Below are positions 52,536-62,194 of a stretch of DNA of 64,000 bases, piece by piece. The position numbers and the translations under genes are program-made. Source of the stretch: Chitinophaga sp. sic0106 (lineage in GTDB: Bacteria; Bacteroidota; Bacteroidia; Chitinophagales; Chitinophagaceae); assembly GCF_019219075.1 (NCBI RefSeq), contig NZ_JAHUWJ010000006.1, positions 186,001-250,000 of the forward strand, written 5' to 3'. The notes below the pieces were generated by a model, which saw only the letters and a program-made list of their open reading frames with translations, made no database searches and was not told the DNA's origin. Each line of letters opens with the position of its first letter. Position 1 is the stretch's first letter.

Positions 52536-55500
52536 TTAAAAATTCGCTTTCAGCCCCACAGTGTATGTACGGTAAGCAGGGAAGGCGGTGTAGTCCAATC
52601 CTGAGCTCAGGTTGGCAGTAGCGCCGCTGCTGTTCATATTACTGTTTACCTCAGGATCACTGCCGGAATAGCCGGTGATGGTAAACAGGTTCTGCACCGA
52701 AGCATACACCCTGAGTCCTTGCATCGCTTTCAGGAAAGTATTTTTAACCGGGATGTTATAACCCAGTGTCACCATTTTCACACGCAGGTAAGAGGCATTT
52801 TCCACAAAGCGGGAATTCATCAAACCGCCGTAAGCAATGGCATAACCATCTCTCGGAATATCGGTGTTCTCGTTGGTGGTTGTCCATCTGTTAAGTGCGG
52901 CTGAACCCGGACCTGACTCCAGCACCAGTGCAGTACCGTTATACAGGCTGTAGTCCAGTGCGCCCTGCAGGAAAATGTTCAGGTCGAAATTGCCAATGTG
53001 GAAGTCGTTGTTCAAACCATAGATGTAATGCGGGTTGGCGTGACCCAGGTAGGTACGGTCGTTCGCATCAATTTTACCATCTGGCTTGCCATCCGGACCG
53101 CTGATATCTTTGAATTTAGGATCACCTGGTTTGGAGCTCGGCTGTGCTGAATGATCTTCTCCGGTTTTGATGACACCGTCATATACATAACCGTAGAAAG
53201 TACTCAGTTCCTGGCCTGGCGCCAGTTTGGTGAAGTCCATACCACGACCGCCATACAGGTTAGCCGTTTGTGTGATGATGTATGGTTGTCCGCCCAGGTT
53301 GATCACTTTCTGCTTGTTGTAGGCAATGTTGAAAGTGGTATTCCAGGTGAAGTTTTTACGGTTGATGTTTTCGGTGTTGATACCCAGTTCCACACCCTGG
53401 TTCTGTAACTCGCCGGTGTTAACGGTGATGGTTTGGAAACCATTCCAGTCGCCGATTGGCAGGTCATAGATCAGGTCCTTGGTGGTTTTCTTGTAGTAGT
53501 CGAGTGTAACACTTACTTTATCCTGGAAGAAGCCCATGTCGATACCCAGGTCCAGCTGCGCGAGGGATTCCCATTGCAGGTTAGGATTGGATAAACGGGT
53601 AGCCACCACGCCACCGTAGCTGTCGCTTCCCTCACCCAACGATACGTTGGTGGGGCCGAAGGTAGACATATAGATATAGCTGCCGATACGGTCGTTACCG
53701 GTTTTACCGTAGCCACCACGTACTTTCAGGTTAGAAAACACGTTCAGGTTTTTGATAAATTCTTCATCGGAAGCTCTCCAGGCGAGGGAGAAAGACGGGA
53801 AGTAACCGAAGCGGTTGTTGGTACCAAAGGCCTGTGAGCCATCGCGGCGGAAAGTAGCTGTCAGCAGGTACTTGTCCATCAAAGTATAGTTCAGGCGTCC
53901 GTAGGCAGAAGCCAGCTTGTTAGGAATTTTCTGGCTGGTGCTCTGTATTCTTTCGGTACCTGCTTCCAGGTTGTTATACAGGTAGGCGTCGGTACTGAAG
54001 TTTTGTACCAGGCTGTAATGGCGCTGGCTCAGATCCGATTGGTAGGAAGCACCTGCCACCACGTTGATGGAGTGGATCTTATTAAAGATTTTTCTGTAAG
54101 TGAAATAACCTTCGATCAGTTGTCTGGATGTTTGCGCATCCAGCAGACTGGCTTTACCTCTTACTTTTTCACCGTCTACCAGGTCGCGTGGCAGGTAGGT
54201 ACCTTCTTTGGTATTGAGTCTTTCCGTTCCTCCGTTCACGCGAAAGTTCAGGCCTTCTATGATTTCGTAATCGAGGTAGGCGTTGAGGTTTACTTTATCT
54301 TCGAAGCGGTCGTTGGTAGGTGCCATGAGCCATGCCAGCGGATTATCCTTACCACGGTAACGGGCATACGTACCATCGTCGTTATATACCGGGAGGGCCG
54401 GAGAGGCGGTGAGTACGCCGTACATGACGTTACTTGGAACGATGTTACCGTCGTAGGTTTTGAAATTCGTATAGGCGTGGGAGAGATACACGTTGGCTCC
54501 TGCCTTGAATTTTTTGGATACCTGCTTGTCGTAGTTTACACGGGCAGAGTAGCGGCTGTAGCTGGTGTTTTTCAGCGCACCGTCCTGCTGGAAGTAGTTG
54601 CCTGACAAAGCGATGCGGTCTGTTGCGTTACCGCTGGAGATGCTCAGGTTATGGCTTTGCACCAGGCCCGGGCGGGTAGCGAGTTTGAACCAGTCGTTAT
54701 CGCGGCCGCTGGCAAGGTCAGTAGCCGTATAGTAGTCCGGCTGACCTTTTTCATTGGCTTTGGCGTTGGTTACTTTCATGTTATCCAGTCCGTTCATTTT
54801 ATCATACTCTTTCAGGATGCGTTGGGAGCCCACGTAGCCATCATAGGTTACGGAAGTTCTTCCGTTTTTACCACGTTTGGTGGTGATCATGATGATGCCG
54901 TTGGCGCCGCGTGCACCGTAGATAGCGGCAGAGGAGGCGTCTTTAAGGATTTGGATATCTTCGATATCGTTCGGATTGATATCTTTACCGGTTTCGGTAA
55001 TGAAACCATCAACCACGTAGAGCGGTTCGTTGGTGGATTTGATGGAGTTACCGCCGCGTACGCGTACGGCGGTGGTACCACCGGGTGCGGCGTTGGTTTG
55101 ACTCACCTGTACACCTGCTGCGCGGCCCTGGATGGCCTGTGCGGCGTTGCTGGTAATACCGCCGATGTTCATCTGGTCATTGTTGATGGAGCTGACGGAA
55201 CCGGTGAGGTCTTTCTTTTTAGCGGTACCGTAGCCGACTACAATCACATCGGAGAGGTGTGACACATCGCTTTCCAATGTTACTTTCAGTTTGGTATTCT
55301 TACCGTCAAATTTTATGGTGGTGGTTTTAAAGCCTACCATGTGAAACTCCAGTGTTTCGCCTTCGTTGGCGCGAATGGTAAAGGAGCCGTCAGGCTGGGT
55401 GATGGATCCTGTTTTGCTGCCTTTCACGGTGATGGTAACGCCTGGCATGGGTTCGCCCTTGTCGTTGGTGACCACGCCATGAATTTCCACCGGAGGGGGA

Positions 55501-55886
55501 GGCGTTGCTGCCGGCTGCATCATCGGTTTGGTTTTGATGATGATGGCTCCGTTTTCGATAGAGTAGGTCAGCGGCTGGTTGCGTAATAAGATGTTCAGCG
55601 CTTCTGTTACAGGCACATTGTTCACTACCAGGGAGGCTTTGCTGCTTTTTTCCAGGAGGTGCTCATCCGCGAGGATGTTGAGGCCTGTTTGCTTGCTGAT
55701 TTCCCTGAATACATCTTTGGTGGAGGCATCTCTTAATGCCATGCTCACTACCTGTGCAGGTTTTCTGGCGCTTGCCTGCATCCCGGAGGCCAGGCATAGC
55801 AGGGCCAGTAGCTTACTGACCTTCAGGTGTTTGGTTGAACGCCGGTCTTGTCCGGACCGGGTGCAGGCAATAGAACTTGATTGCAT
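52536..55886 (-). CDS. SusC/RagA-type TonB transporter with STN signalling domain
   Basis: A 1116-residue protein: long N-terminus with signal (LLALLCLASGMQASA), STN domain (~50-115; LNILADEHLLEKSSKASLVV), carboxypeptidase-regulatory-like domain (~130-210), plug with DVIVVGYGTAKKKDLTGSVS and EPLYVVDGFI, then the barrel. The STN domain ties it to the FecR and ECF sigma genes directly upstream. First structural gene of the operon leading to the arylsulfotransferase and TsdA-like cytochrome. The substrate may be a sulfated or sulfur-containing compound. Confidence 0.94.
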   Translation of the reverse strand: MQSSSIACTRSGQDRRSTKHLKVSKLLALLCLASGMQASARKPAQVVSMALRDASTKDVFREISKQTGLNILADEHLLEKSSKASLVVNNVPVTEALNILLRNQPLTYSIENGAIIIKTKPMMQPAATPPPPVEIHGVVTNDKGEPMPGVTITVKGSKTGSITQPDGSFTIRANEGETLEFHMVGFKTTTIKFDGKNTKLKVTLESDVSHLSDVIVVGYGTAKKKDLTGSVSSINNDQMNIGGITSNAAQAIQGRAAGVQVSQTNAAPGGTTAVRVRGGNSIKSTNEPLYVVDGFITETGKDINPNDIEDIQILKDASSAAIYGARGANGIIMITTKRGKNGRTSVTYDGYVGSQRILKEYDKMNGLDNMKVTNAKANEKGQPDYYTATDLASGRDNDWFKLATRPGLVQSHNLSISSGNATDRIALSGNYFQQDGALKNTSYSRYSARVNYDKQVSKKFKAGANVYLSHAYTNFKTYDGNIVPSNVMYGVLTASPALPVYNDDGTYARYRGKDNPLAWLMAPTNDRFEDKVNLNAYLDYEIIEGLNFRVNGGTERLNTKEGTYLPRDLVDGEKVRGKASLLDAQTSRQLIEGYFTYRKIFNKIHSINVVAGASYQSDLSQRHYSLVQNFSTDAYLYNNLEAGTERIQSTSQKIPNKLASAYGRLNYTLMDKYLLTATFRRDGSQAFGTNNRFGYFPSFSLAWRASDEEFIKNLNVFSNLKVRGGYGKTGNDRIGSYIYMSTFGPTNVSLGEGSDSYGGVVATRLSNPNLQWESLAQLDLGIDMGFFQDKVSVTLDYYKKTTKDLIYDLPIGDWNGFQTITVNTGELQNQGVELGINTENINRKNFTWNTTFNIAYNKQKVINLGGQPYIITQTANLYGGRGMDFTKLAPGQELSTFYGYVYDGVIKTGEDHSAQPSSKPGDPKFKDISGPDGKPDGKIDANDRTYLGHANPHYIYGLNNDFHIGNFDLNIFLQGALDYSLYNGTALVLESGPGSAALNRWTTTNENTDIPRDGYAIAYGGLMNSRFVENASYLRVKMVTLGYNIPVKNTFLKAMQGLRVYASVQNLFTITGYSGSDPEVNSNMNSSGATANLSSGLDYTAFPAYRTYTVGLKANF

Positions 55887-55991
55887 ACTTCTGCGAATTT
55901 TGATTTAGATATGTGGTTAGTTTTGCGATGCTTTCGCGGTCTTACAGTTCACTGTTTTGGCTGATATGACTATGTATTATTCTTCCTGTTC

Positions 55992-57170
55992 CTATGTATG
56001 TTGCACGATTAATTTGTTTCCTTCGAGTCTGAATAGGATATCGTTGGCATTCAGCATGCGCAGCACGCTTTTCAGGCTACTGTTGCGGTTGATGATACCA
56101 AAGAATTTGCGGTTATTTACCTTTTCTTCGTACACGATTTCTACATTATACCATTGTGCAAATTGTTGTAGTACTTCTGTCAGCGGTGTATTTTCAAACT
56201 GGAAGAATCCTTCTTTCCAGGCGGTGATACTGCTGATATTGACGTTGGTTTGTTTGGTCTGGCTGCCGTTGGCGCTTACCTGTGATTGCTCTCCGGGTGC
56301 CAGCAGCAGGGAGCCGGAGGGGCTGTTTACTTTTATGGCGCCGCTCACGAGTGTGGTGTTGGTGGTGGCTGCTGCCGTGTAGGCGTTTACGTTAAGGTTG
56401 GTGCCCAGTACGTCGATGGCAATTTTGCCGGTGGTAATGCGAAATGCCTGGTTGGCATTGGCGGCCACTTCAAAGTAGGCTTCCCCGGTGAGTTCCACTA
56501 GTCGCTCCCTGCCAGGAAAGGCGCTGGGGAAGCGGATGGAGGAGGCAGCGTTGAGCCATACTTTAGTACCATCGGCGAGGGTGAGCGTGTATGTTTCGCC
56601 TGCGGCGGTAGTAAGTGTGTTGTATACCGGTGGCTGGTTGCCGTTGTCGTCGTAGGTAAGTTCACCGTTGCGGTTGCGGATGGCGCTGCCGCCCTGGCTG
56701 GCCAGCAGTTGGTTGCCGGCGCTGTCCAGTATTATTTTTTCCCCGTTTGCCAGTGTTAATACAGCTTTATTTTTTCCGGGGGAGATGTCATGGTCCTCCT
56801 GCTGTATGGCTTTGGTAATGGCAGGTTTTTTCTCTGAGAGCAGGTACTTTCCGGCAGGTACGGCGATGGCGGCCAGCACAGCGGCTGCTGCCAGGTAGTG
56901 CCATTTTCCGCGGCTGCGCAGCGAAATAATGGTGGGTGGTGGTTGTATGTGAGTGAGCAGGGCCTGGCGGACCCTGTCGCCCGGGCCACTTACATCTGCA
57001 TCCGGTGTTGCCTGGTCAAAGGCGGCCTGAATTTCTGTGAGCAGCAAGCGGTCCGCCTCTGGTAAACAGAGGTAGTCCAGGAGCTCCAGTGCCTCATGGG
57101 GACTACATTTCCGCTGTTGCCAGCGTTGCAGTAATAGTCGGTAATATTCATTGTTCTTTCCTGTCGGCAT
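55992..57170 (-). CDS. FecR family anti-sigma factor
   Basis: A 392-residue single-pass membrane protein: cytoplasmic helical part (~1-85; HEALELLDYLCLPEADRLLL), transmembrane helix (~90-107; YLAAAAVLAAIAVPAGKYLL), periplasmic FecR domain (TYTLTLADGTKVWLNAASSI, LTGEAYFEVAANANQAF) and a C-terminal DUF4974 domain (TPLTEVLQQFAQWYNVEIVY). It is 53 bases after its sigma gene and 105 before the STN-type SusC. Confidence 0.93.
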   Translation of the reverse strand: MPTGKNNEYYRLLLQRWQQRKCSPHEALELLDYLCLPEADRLLLTEIQAAFDQATPDADVSGPGDRVRQALLTHIQPPPTIISLRSRGKWHYLAAAAVLAAIAVPAGKYLLSEKKPAITKAIQQEDHDISPGKNKAVLTLANGEKIILDSAGNQLLASQGGSAIRNRNGELTYDDNGNQPPVYNTLTTAAGETYTLTLADGTKVWLNAASSIRFPSAFPGRERLVELTGEAYFEVAANANQAFRITTGKIAIDVLGTNLNVNAYTAAATTNTTLVSGAIKVNSPSGSLLLAPGEQSQVSANGSQTKQTNVNISSITAWKEGFFQFENTPLTEVLQQFAQWYNVEIVYEEKVNNRKFFGIINRNSSLKSVLRMLNANDILFRLEGNKLIVQHT

Positions 57171-57223
57171 ACTATATACTATCCTGAAATTTTGCCGGAG
57201 GGTGGTTCTCCGCTAAAAAAAAG

Positions 57224-57823
57224 TCAGAATTTTTTTTGGTTGATGAGCACATCTGTCCAGAAAAGGAGGAACAGTGCGCCGTCTGCATGCTCGTAAAAAA
57301 ATGATTGTATGCTCTTCAAAGCCAGTACCATGTGCTCTTTCACGGTGTTTTTCGAAATGCCTAGCGTAGCTGCTACTTCCTCGTATGATTTGCTCTCTTC
57401 GCGGCAGAGTTTAAATACCCGTTGCCGTTGTGGCGGTAGCCGGGTGATGGCGGTATGCAGCAGCTGCTCGTACTCTTTCCAGAGCAGGCGGGTGTCTGCA
57501 TCGTCCGTTTGCCGGTGAAGTTCCCGCATCACCTGGTGACGCAGCGCCTCATCTGCCGCTATTTTCTTCATTAACTTAAATACATGATTCCTTGCGATCC
57601 GATAAAGATATCCCCTGAAAGACTGGGCAGGATCTATCCGCTCCCTTACCTCCCAGATCTTTACAAATACTTCCTGTAAAGCATCTTCGGCAAGTTGGGG
57701 AACAGCGATAAAACGCAGGATGTAAGTATACAGCGAAGGATAATGTTGGTTGTAAATGGCTATAAAAGCCTCCTGATTCCCCTGCCGCAGATCCTGTAAT
57801 AGAATAGCCTCATCATTGCTCAC
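57224..57823 (-). CDS. ECF sigma-70 factor (Bacteroidota FecI-like)
   Basis: A 199-residue sigma factor starting with GTG at 57823 (SNDEAILLQDLRQGNQEAF). Region 2: YTYILRFIAVPQLAEDALQE and FVKIWEVRERI; region 4: LPPQRQRVFKLCREESKSYE and the HTH VAATLGISKNTVKEHMVLAL. It heads the minus-strand FecR/SusC/SusD/ASST/TsdA operon. It belongs to the same class as the sigma factor at 33013 but is clearly a different paralogue. Confidence 0.93.
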   Translation of the reverse strand: MSNDEAILLQDLRQGNQEAFIAIYNQHYPSLYTYILRFIAVPQLAEDALQEVFVKIWEVRERIDPAQSFRGYLYRIARNHVFKLMKKIAADEALRHQVMRELHRQTDDADTRLLWKEYEQLLHTAITRLPPQRQRVFKLCREESKSYEEVAATLGISKNTVKEHMVLALKSIQSFFYEHADGALFLLFWTDVLINQKKF

Positions 57824-57925
57824 TGGATCACGATTTAATACTAAAATACGGATTTGAGGGTAAAATCAAGCTGATTTTTAGATATTGTGTATAATAATAT
57901 ATGTTTTGTTGCTTGTTTCGCGGTT

Positions 57926-57952
57926 ACCTTCCATGCTAAAGGCCTGGAAGGT
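57926..57952 (+). promoter_or_regulatory. Perfect 8-bp inverted repeat upstream of membrane-protein gene
   Basis: ACCTTCCA / TGGAAGGT with an 11-base spacer, 24 bases before the start at 57977, followed by an A-run. Possible operator or mRNA hairpin; no assigned regulator. Confidence 0.35.
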
Positions 57953-57976
57953 AAAAAAAATTATAATTTCGCGCCC

Positions 57977-58963
57977 ATGAGAAAAACAAAATGGAAAATT
58001 GGCGATACCCTCATCCAGGTATTTCCTAATCGAGCCTATTTGCTATCCGGCATTCTTGTACTGTTCATCCTTGGCGTCATCTGGACCTATATAGCCAAGG
58101 GTTCCCCCGCGCTGATGGCCTCCCTGGCACAAGGCTATGTGTTTGTATTAATTGTGGCCGGCTTCTTTTTTGCCAATGCTGCCACCGTCTATGTGTTTGA
58201 TGCAAACGCCAAAAAGGTTACCAGTAAATGGGCAGGGATACTGACCCTGAAAACGATTTCTTTCGATGACATTGCAGTCATCGATGCGGTGACGGGTACC
58301 TATGGCCTCACGTATGCGATCTTCAAAAAAAGCAACCGTCATGGAAAAGGTATCCGTATCTCTTCCTACTACAAAGGATTCGATGACAAAACAGCCATCA
58401 GCTTTGAAGCTGAGCTGCTGCCGGCCCTTGCAAAGATGGTATTTGGTAATCAGCCGGCCACCAGTGCGCAGCCGGTACCCATCGGCACATTCGAATTTTA
58501 TAAACCGGAAGGGGAGGTCTACCTCATGAAGCAGAACAAAATCTTCACTGCTGTAATCATGCTCGTCTGCCTGGTATGGTGGTATTACGCTTTCACTACG
58601 CCTGGCTATGCCCCCGGCAGGTCGCCCGTTCGTGAATTCATTGCGGTATGGTTTCCCCTGGTACTGGCCCTGGTATTTGCATTCATGCTCACCAGCAGCT
58701 GGCAGTTCGATAAGCAACGCCGTGTCATCGTTAGTAAATCGCTCGGTGGCTTAACGAAAAAGGAAATTAACTTCGACGATTTCGTGCGTTATAATATCGT
58801 TCGCAGATCCACCAATTTTATTTATACCGGTACCTCCGTTAACCTGGTATTCAATACCGCTGACGGTAAACAGCGGGAATTTGCCATCCGCACCTTCATG
58901 AATACTAATAAAATTCAGCGCTTCCTTGATGAAACAGCCGAGATCATGGGTGTTAAAGGTTAA
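57977..58963 (+). CDS. Internally duplicated membrane protein of unknown function
   Basis: A 328-residue protein with start at 57977 (MRKTKWKIGDTLIQVFPNRA). It consists of two similar halves: each has a pair of transmembrane helices (~24-70 and ~195-245) followed by a soluble PH-like beta segment. Compare VYVFDANAKKVTSKWAGILT with WQFDKQRRVIVSKSLGGLTK, and ISFDDIAVI with INFDDFVRY. No named family recognised; the layout resembles bPH-type membrane proteins. It is monocistronic and ends at a terminator. Confidence 0.75.
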   Translation: MRKTKWKIGDTLIQVFPNRAYLLSGILVLFILGVIWTYIAKGSPALMASLAQGYVFVLIVAGFFFANAATVYVFDANAKKVTSKWAGILTLKTISFDDIAVIDAVTGTYGLTYAIFKKSNRHGKGIRISSYYKGFDDKTAISFEAELLPALAKMVFGNQPATSAQPVPIGTFEFYKPEGEVYLMKQNKIFTAVIMLVCLVWWYYAFTTPGYAPGRSPVREFIAVWFPLVLALVFAFMLTSSWQFDKQRRVIVSKSLGGLTKKEINFDDFVRYNIVRRSTNFIYTGTSVNLVFNTADGKQREFAIRTFMNTNKIQRFLDETAEIMGVKG

Positions 58964-58994
58964 TCATATCTCTTACCATATTCTTAAAAAAACC

Positions 58995-59018
58995 AGGGCC
59001 CCATTGGGCCCTTTTTTT
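58995..59018 (+). terminator. Rho-independent terminator
   Basis: AGGGCC-CCATTG-GGCCCT followed by seven T, 31 bases after the membrane-protein stop. Confidence 0.85.
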
Positions 59019-59301
59019 GTGCCACCGGCTATTTAAAATACAATAGGCGCCAGTACTCAGCTGCGCCATTAAAAGTTCCATGCGGGCAGGTGCCATTTGC
59101 CACAACTCAGCCGCGGGACTTAAGTAAGTGTGTATGATATTGGACACTCTGTACTTTAATTCTCCCCGATAAAAATTCGTATAGTGGTAAATGTGAATGT
59201 AATTTATTGATAACCAGTGATTAAAATAATAGATGTTGTCAGGTATAATTGTTGTTACCCTGACAGTTGTATATGTAGTGTGTTGAAAAAACTGTTCATA
59301 C
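59019..59301. other. Intergenic region before the histidine kinase gene
   Basis: About 280 bases, AT-rich in the second half, with no gene on either strand. It presumably carries the kinase promoter; no clear TTTG / TAnnTTTG pair was found. Confidence 0.45.
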
Positions 59302-60540
59302 ATGGAATCAGACAGATCAAAGGAGAAAATAGCAACAATGTCCCCAATAGAAAATATCACACCACCATCTCCTGAGTTTTCCGAACCCGTGGCACAGGTG
59401 AATGAAAATGCCAACCAGCCTGACGTAAAGTCCACAGAGCGCCGTTATCAGAAAATGATTGATGAAGTGGAAGACTATGCCATCATTATGTTGGACGTAA
59501 ATGGTATTATCCAGAACTGGAATAAGGGTGCACAGAAAATTAAAGGCTATACGGAGGAAGAGATCATCGGGAAACATTTCAGTATCTTCTACCCGAAAGA
59601 GGATCAACAGCGCGGCCTCCCTGAAAAACTGATTGGGCAGGCAGCCGCAGAGGGAAAAGCCATTCATGAGGGCTGGCGTGTGCGAAAAGATGGAAGCAGC
59701 TTCTGGGGAAGCGTGGTTATCACCGCCATGCATGATAACGACGGGAGCATTATCGGTTTCTCCAAAGTTACCCGCGACCTCACCGAAAGAAAATTAGCAG
59801 AGCAACAAATACTTAAATATACCCAGCAGCTGGAATCGCAGAATAAGGAACTGCAGAAGTTTGCCTTTGCGGCCGCCCATGATATGAAGGAGCCACTGCG
59901 CAAAATTCAGTTGTATAACAGCATGGTGCTGGAAGCAGAGGAGCTGTTGCTCAGCGCGCGACAGAAGGATTACCTGCTACGTGCTGCGGATGCCGCCAAA
60001 CGTATGCAGGGCCTTATTGATGATATGCTCTCTTTTACAAAAGTATCTGAGCAGTCTATTGCATTTGAAAACGTGAATCTACAGGATGTAGTGGAAGAAC
60101 TAACCACTTTTTTTGCGGAAACATTGGAGGATACAGGTGGTAAAATTATAGCTACCAATCTGCCAGGCATGTACGGGATTCCTTTTCAGGTACGCCAGCT
60201 ATTGGAAAACCTCATCGGTAACTCGCTGAAATACCACCGCAAGGGAGTACCGCCGGAAATTGTGGTCACTGCAGGAGTCGAGTCCATTCTCAACCCATCC
60301 ACCGGCCGCCAGGAAAACATACTGTTACTAACGGTGGCGGATAATGGAATTGGCTTTGACCAGCATTATGCCATGAAAATTTTCGAAATGTTCGAACGCC
60401 TGCATACCAGGGATGAGTATCCGGGTACAGGTATAGGATTGGCCATCTGCCGTAAAATCGTGGAAAATCACAGAGGCACGATCCAGGCCACCAGCCAGCC
60501 GGGCGAAGGCGCAGTGTTCAATATTTATCTGCCAGCGTAG
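59302..60540 (+). CDS. PAS-domain sensor histidine kinase (cytoplasmic)
   Basis: A 412-residue kinase without transmembrane segments: PAS fold (~50-165; VNGIIQNWNKGAQKIKGYTE, WRVRKDGSSFWGSVVITAMH with a PAC end), coiled linker, dimerisation domain with phospho-acceptor His in FAAAHDMKEPLRKIQLYNS, and ATPase domain with N-box LIGNSLKYH, G1 VADNGIGFD and G2 PGTGIGLAICRKI. Resembles cytosolic phytochrome-related kinases. The ATG at 59338 is an alternative start. It overlaps a convergent response-regulator gene by 16 bases. Confidence 0.93.
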   Translation: MESDRSKEKIATMSPIENITPPSPEFSEPVAQVNENANQPDVKSTERRYQKMIDEVEDYAIIMLDVNGIIQNWNKGAQKIKGYTEEEIIGKHFSIFYPKEDQQRGLPEKLIGQAAAEGKAIHEGWRVRKDGSSFWGSVVITAMHDNDGSIIGFSKVTRDLTERKLAEQQILKYTQQLESQNKELQKFAFAAAHDMKEPLRKIQLYNSMVLEAEELLLSARQKDYLLRAADAAKRMQGLIDDMLSFTKVSEQSIAFENVNLQDVVEELTTFFAETLEDTGGKIIATNLPGMYGIPFQVRQLLENLIGNSLKYHRKGVPPEIVVTAGVESILNPSTGRQENILLLTVADNGIGFDQHYAMKIFEMFERLHTRDEYPGTGIGLAICRKIVENHRGTIQATSQPGEGAVFNIYLPA

Positions 60541-60935
60541 GCATAGCATAACGCCAGTACTTCACTGGCAATATCCTCCAATCCGGCTATGTTAACCGGC
60601 TTCACAAAATATCTGACCGCACCTGCTGCCATGCATCGGTTGATATGCATCTTTTCCTCAGAAGTACTCCATACCACTTTAGGAATATTACTATACAGCC
60701 CTAGTTGCTGCATTTTTTCCAGCACCTCGCCGGCTGTCATCATAGGCATTTTATAATCCAGCATGATCACGCAGGGTAGGTCTTTAGTGCTACAGGCCGT
60801 TAGATAATCCAACACCTGTTTGCCGTTTTGAACACAATCAATGCTAACATCGCTATCTATAACCTCCAGCATCTCCTTTATAAATGCCCTGTCGTCCTGA
60901 TCGTCGTCAGCGAGGAGTATTTTCTTCTTAATCAT
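60525..60935 (-). CDS. Single-domain CheY-like response regulator
   Basis: A 136-residue receiver domain. The start at 60935 gives MIKKKILLADDDQDDRAF with the acidic Mg-binding triad; the phospho-acceptor Asp is in VIMLDYKMPM; the conserved Thr/Ser and Lys lie in VVWSTSEEK and YFVKPVN. No output domain. It is similar to the Rcp1-type regulators paired with PAS or phytochrome kinases, and the convergent kinase gene overlaps its 3' end, so the two are the likely cognate pair. Confidence 0.9.
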   Translation of the reverse strand: MIKKKILLADDDQDDRAFIKEMLEVIDSDVSIDCVQNGKQVLDYLTACSTKDLPCVIMLDYKMPMMTAGEVLEKMQQLGLYSNIPKVVWSTSEEKMHINRCMAAGAVRYFVKPVNIAGLEDIASEVLALCYAYAGR

Positions 60936-61035
60936 AGATTGAGTCAGGATAATAATTATCTGGCTAAAATAGTACAAATACGAAGAACTGTCAATAGGCT
61001 GTTTTGTTTTTGTGGGCCCTTTCGGGTAGCAGCTA

Positions 61036-62082
61036 TTAACCCAATAACCCTAATATCTCCCGGATAGAAAAATTAGCGCCGCACACGTATTCATCAGCGG
61101 CACCATAATAAATCGTGAGCTCATCACCGTTTACCAGGTGCCCATTCGTAAATACCACATGCCCGAAGAAACCAGTGAGCTCATAAGGCTCCAGCGGTTC
61201 CATAATGGGCTCCTCTGTGCGCGCCAGCACTTTGGAGGGTTGATGTATATCCAGCAGGGCTGCACCCAGGCAATACCGGTGTGCGGTGTTGGCCCCGTGG
61301 TAAATCATCAGCCAGCCCTTGTCGGTCCGGATGGGTGCTGCGCCTGCACCTACGCGGGCGCTGTCCCATTTGCCGGGCCTGGACTTCAGCAGGCAGCGAT
61401 GATCGCCCCAGTGCAGTCCGTCGGGAGAGGAAGCCAGCCAGATGTAATTGCCACCCAGGGCTACACTGCTGGGCCGGTGAAAGGCATAGTACATACCATG
61501 TATCAGTTCCTCAAACAGGGCGCAGTCTTTATTATGAGGGGGGATGATCATGCCGTGGCTCTGAAATTCCTGGAAGTTCTGCGTGGTTTTCAGGCCAACT
61601 CCCACGCCGTTTTCTGAAACAGCCGTATAGGTGAGATAATAGCAGTCACCCAGCTTGCTCACCCGGCAGTCCTCCACCCCAAAGGCCTCCAGGGTGCCCT
61701 TGCCGAATATCGGCGGGTACGCGGGGGCTTCCCTGAAATGTATACCATCTTCACTGGAAAAAAAACGTAAATGGGAAAGGGTGGTGAGGAAATCAGCTCC
61801 CTGGTAGTTGATTACCCGGGCATCGGTGGCTATCAGGTCCGGATCATCGAGCCTGATCTGCCGGATGGTCATGCTCCCATCAGCGTTTAGCACCGGAAAA
61901 GAGAGGTATACATCCGATTGCTCCGGCCGCTCCGCCACCCGTACCAGCAGCCAGGTCTTACGGTCGTAGCTGAATACCCCAGGATTGAGCAGGCAGGCCA
62001 CCTTTACACCTTCTTTGCTGGGAGTGAGGTCGGTAGGCATCAACAGCGGATTTTCGGGAAAACGACGGGCTATATCACTCAT
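61036..62082 (-). CDS. GH130 family glycosidase/phosphorylase-like protein
   Basis: A 348-residue five-bladed propeller of the GH130 type, start at 62082 (MSDIARRFPENPLLMPTDL). Motifs: CLLNPGVFSYDRK at the N-terminus, FGVEDCRVSKLGDCYYLTYT (the central Asp of this motif is the usual general acid candidate), KDCALFEEL, and GWLMIYHGAN. Family members phosphorolyse or hydrolyse beta-mannosides. No signal peptide, so it is cytoplasmic. It stands alone without other mannan genes; the next genes are unrelated. Confidence 0.9.
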   Translation of the reverse strand: MSDIARRFPENPLLMPTDLTPSKEGVKVACLLNPGVFSYDRKTWLLVRVAERPEQSDVYLSFPVLNADGSMTIRQIRLDDPDLIATDARVINYQGADFLTTLSHLRFFSSEDGIHFREAPAYPPIFGKGTLEAFGVEDCRVSKLGDCYYLTYTAVSENGVGVGLKTTQNFQEFQSHGMIIPPHNKDCALFEELIHGMYYAFHRPSSVALGGNYIWLASSPDGLHWGDHRCLLKSRPGKWDSARVGAGAAPIRTDKGWLMIYHGANTAHRYCLGAALLDIHQPSKVLARTEEPIMEPLEPYELTGFFGHVVFTNGHLVNGDELTIYYGAADEYVCGANFSIREILGLLG

Positions 62083-62194
62083 AAATATCAATTTCAGCTT
62101 TACTATTTGTAACAATTTCCATGCGATAATTGTAATAACTGATACAGCATTTTTTCCTGAGCATAAACTATTTACTCACTTCAAAAGCACAAAT

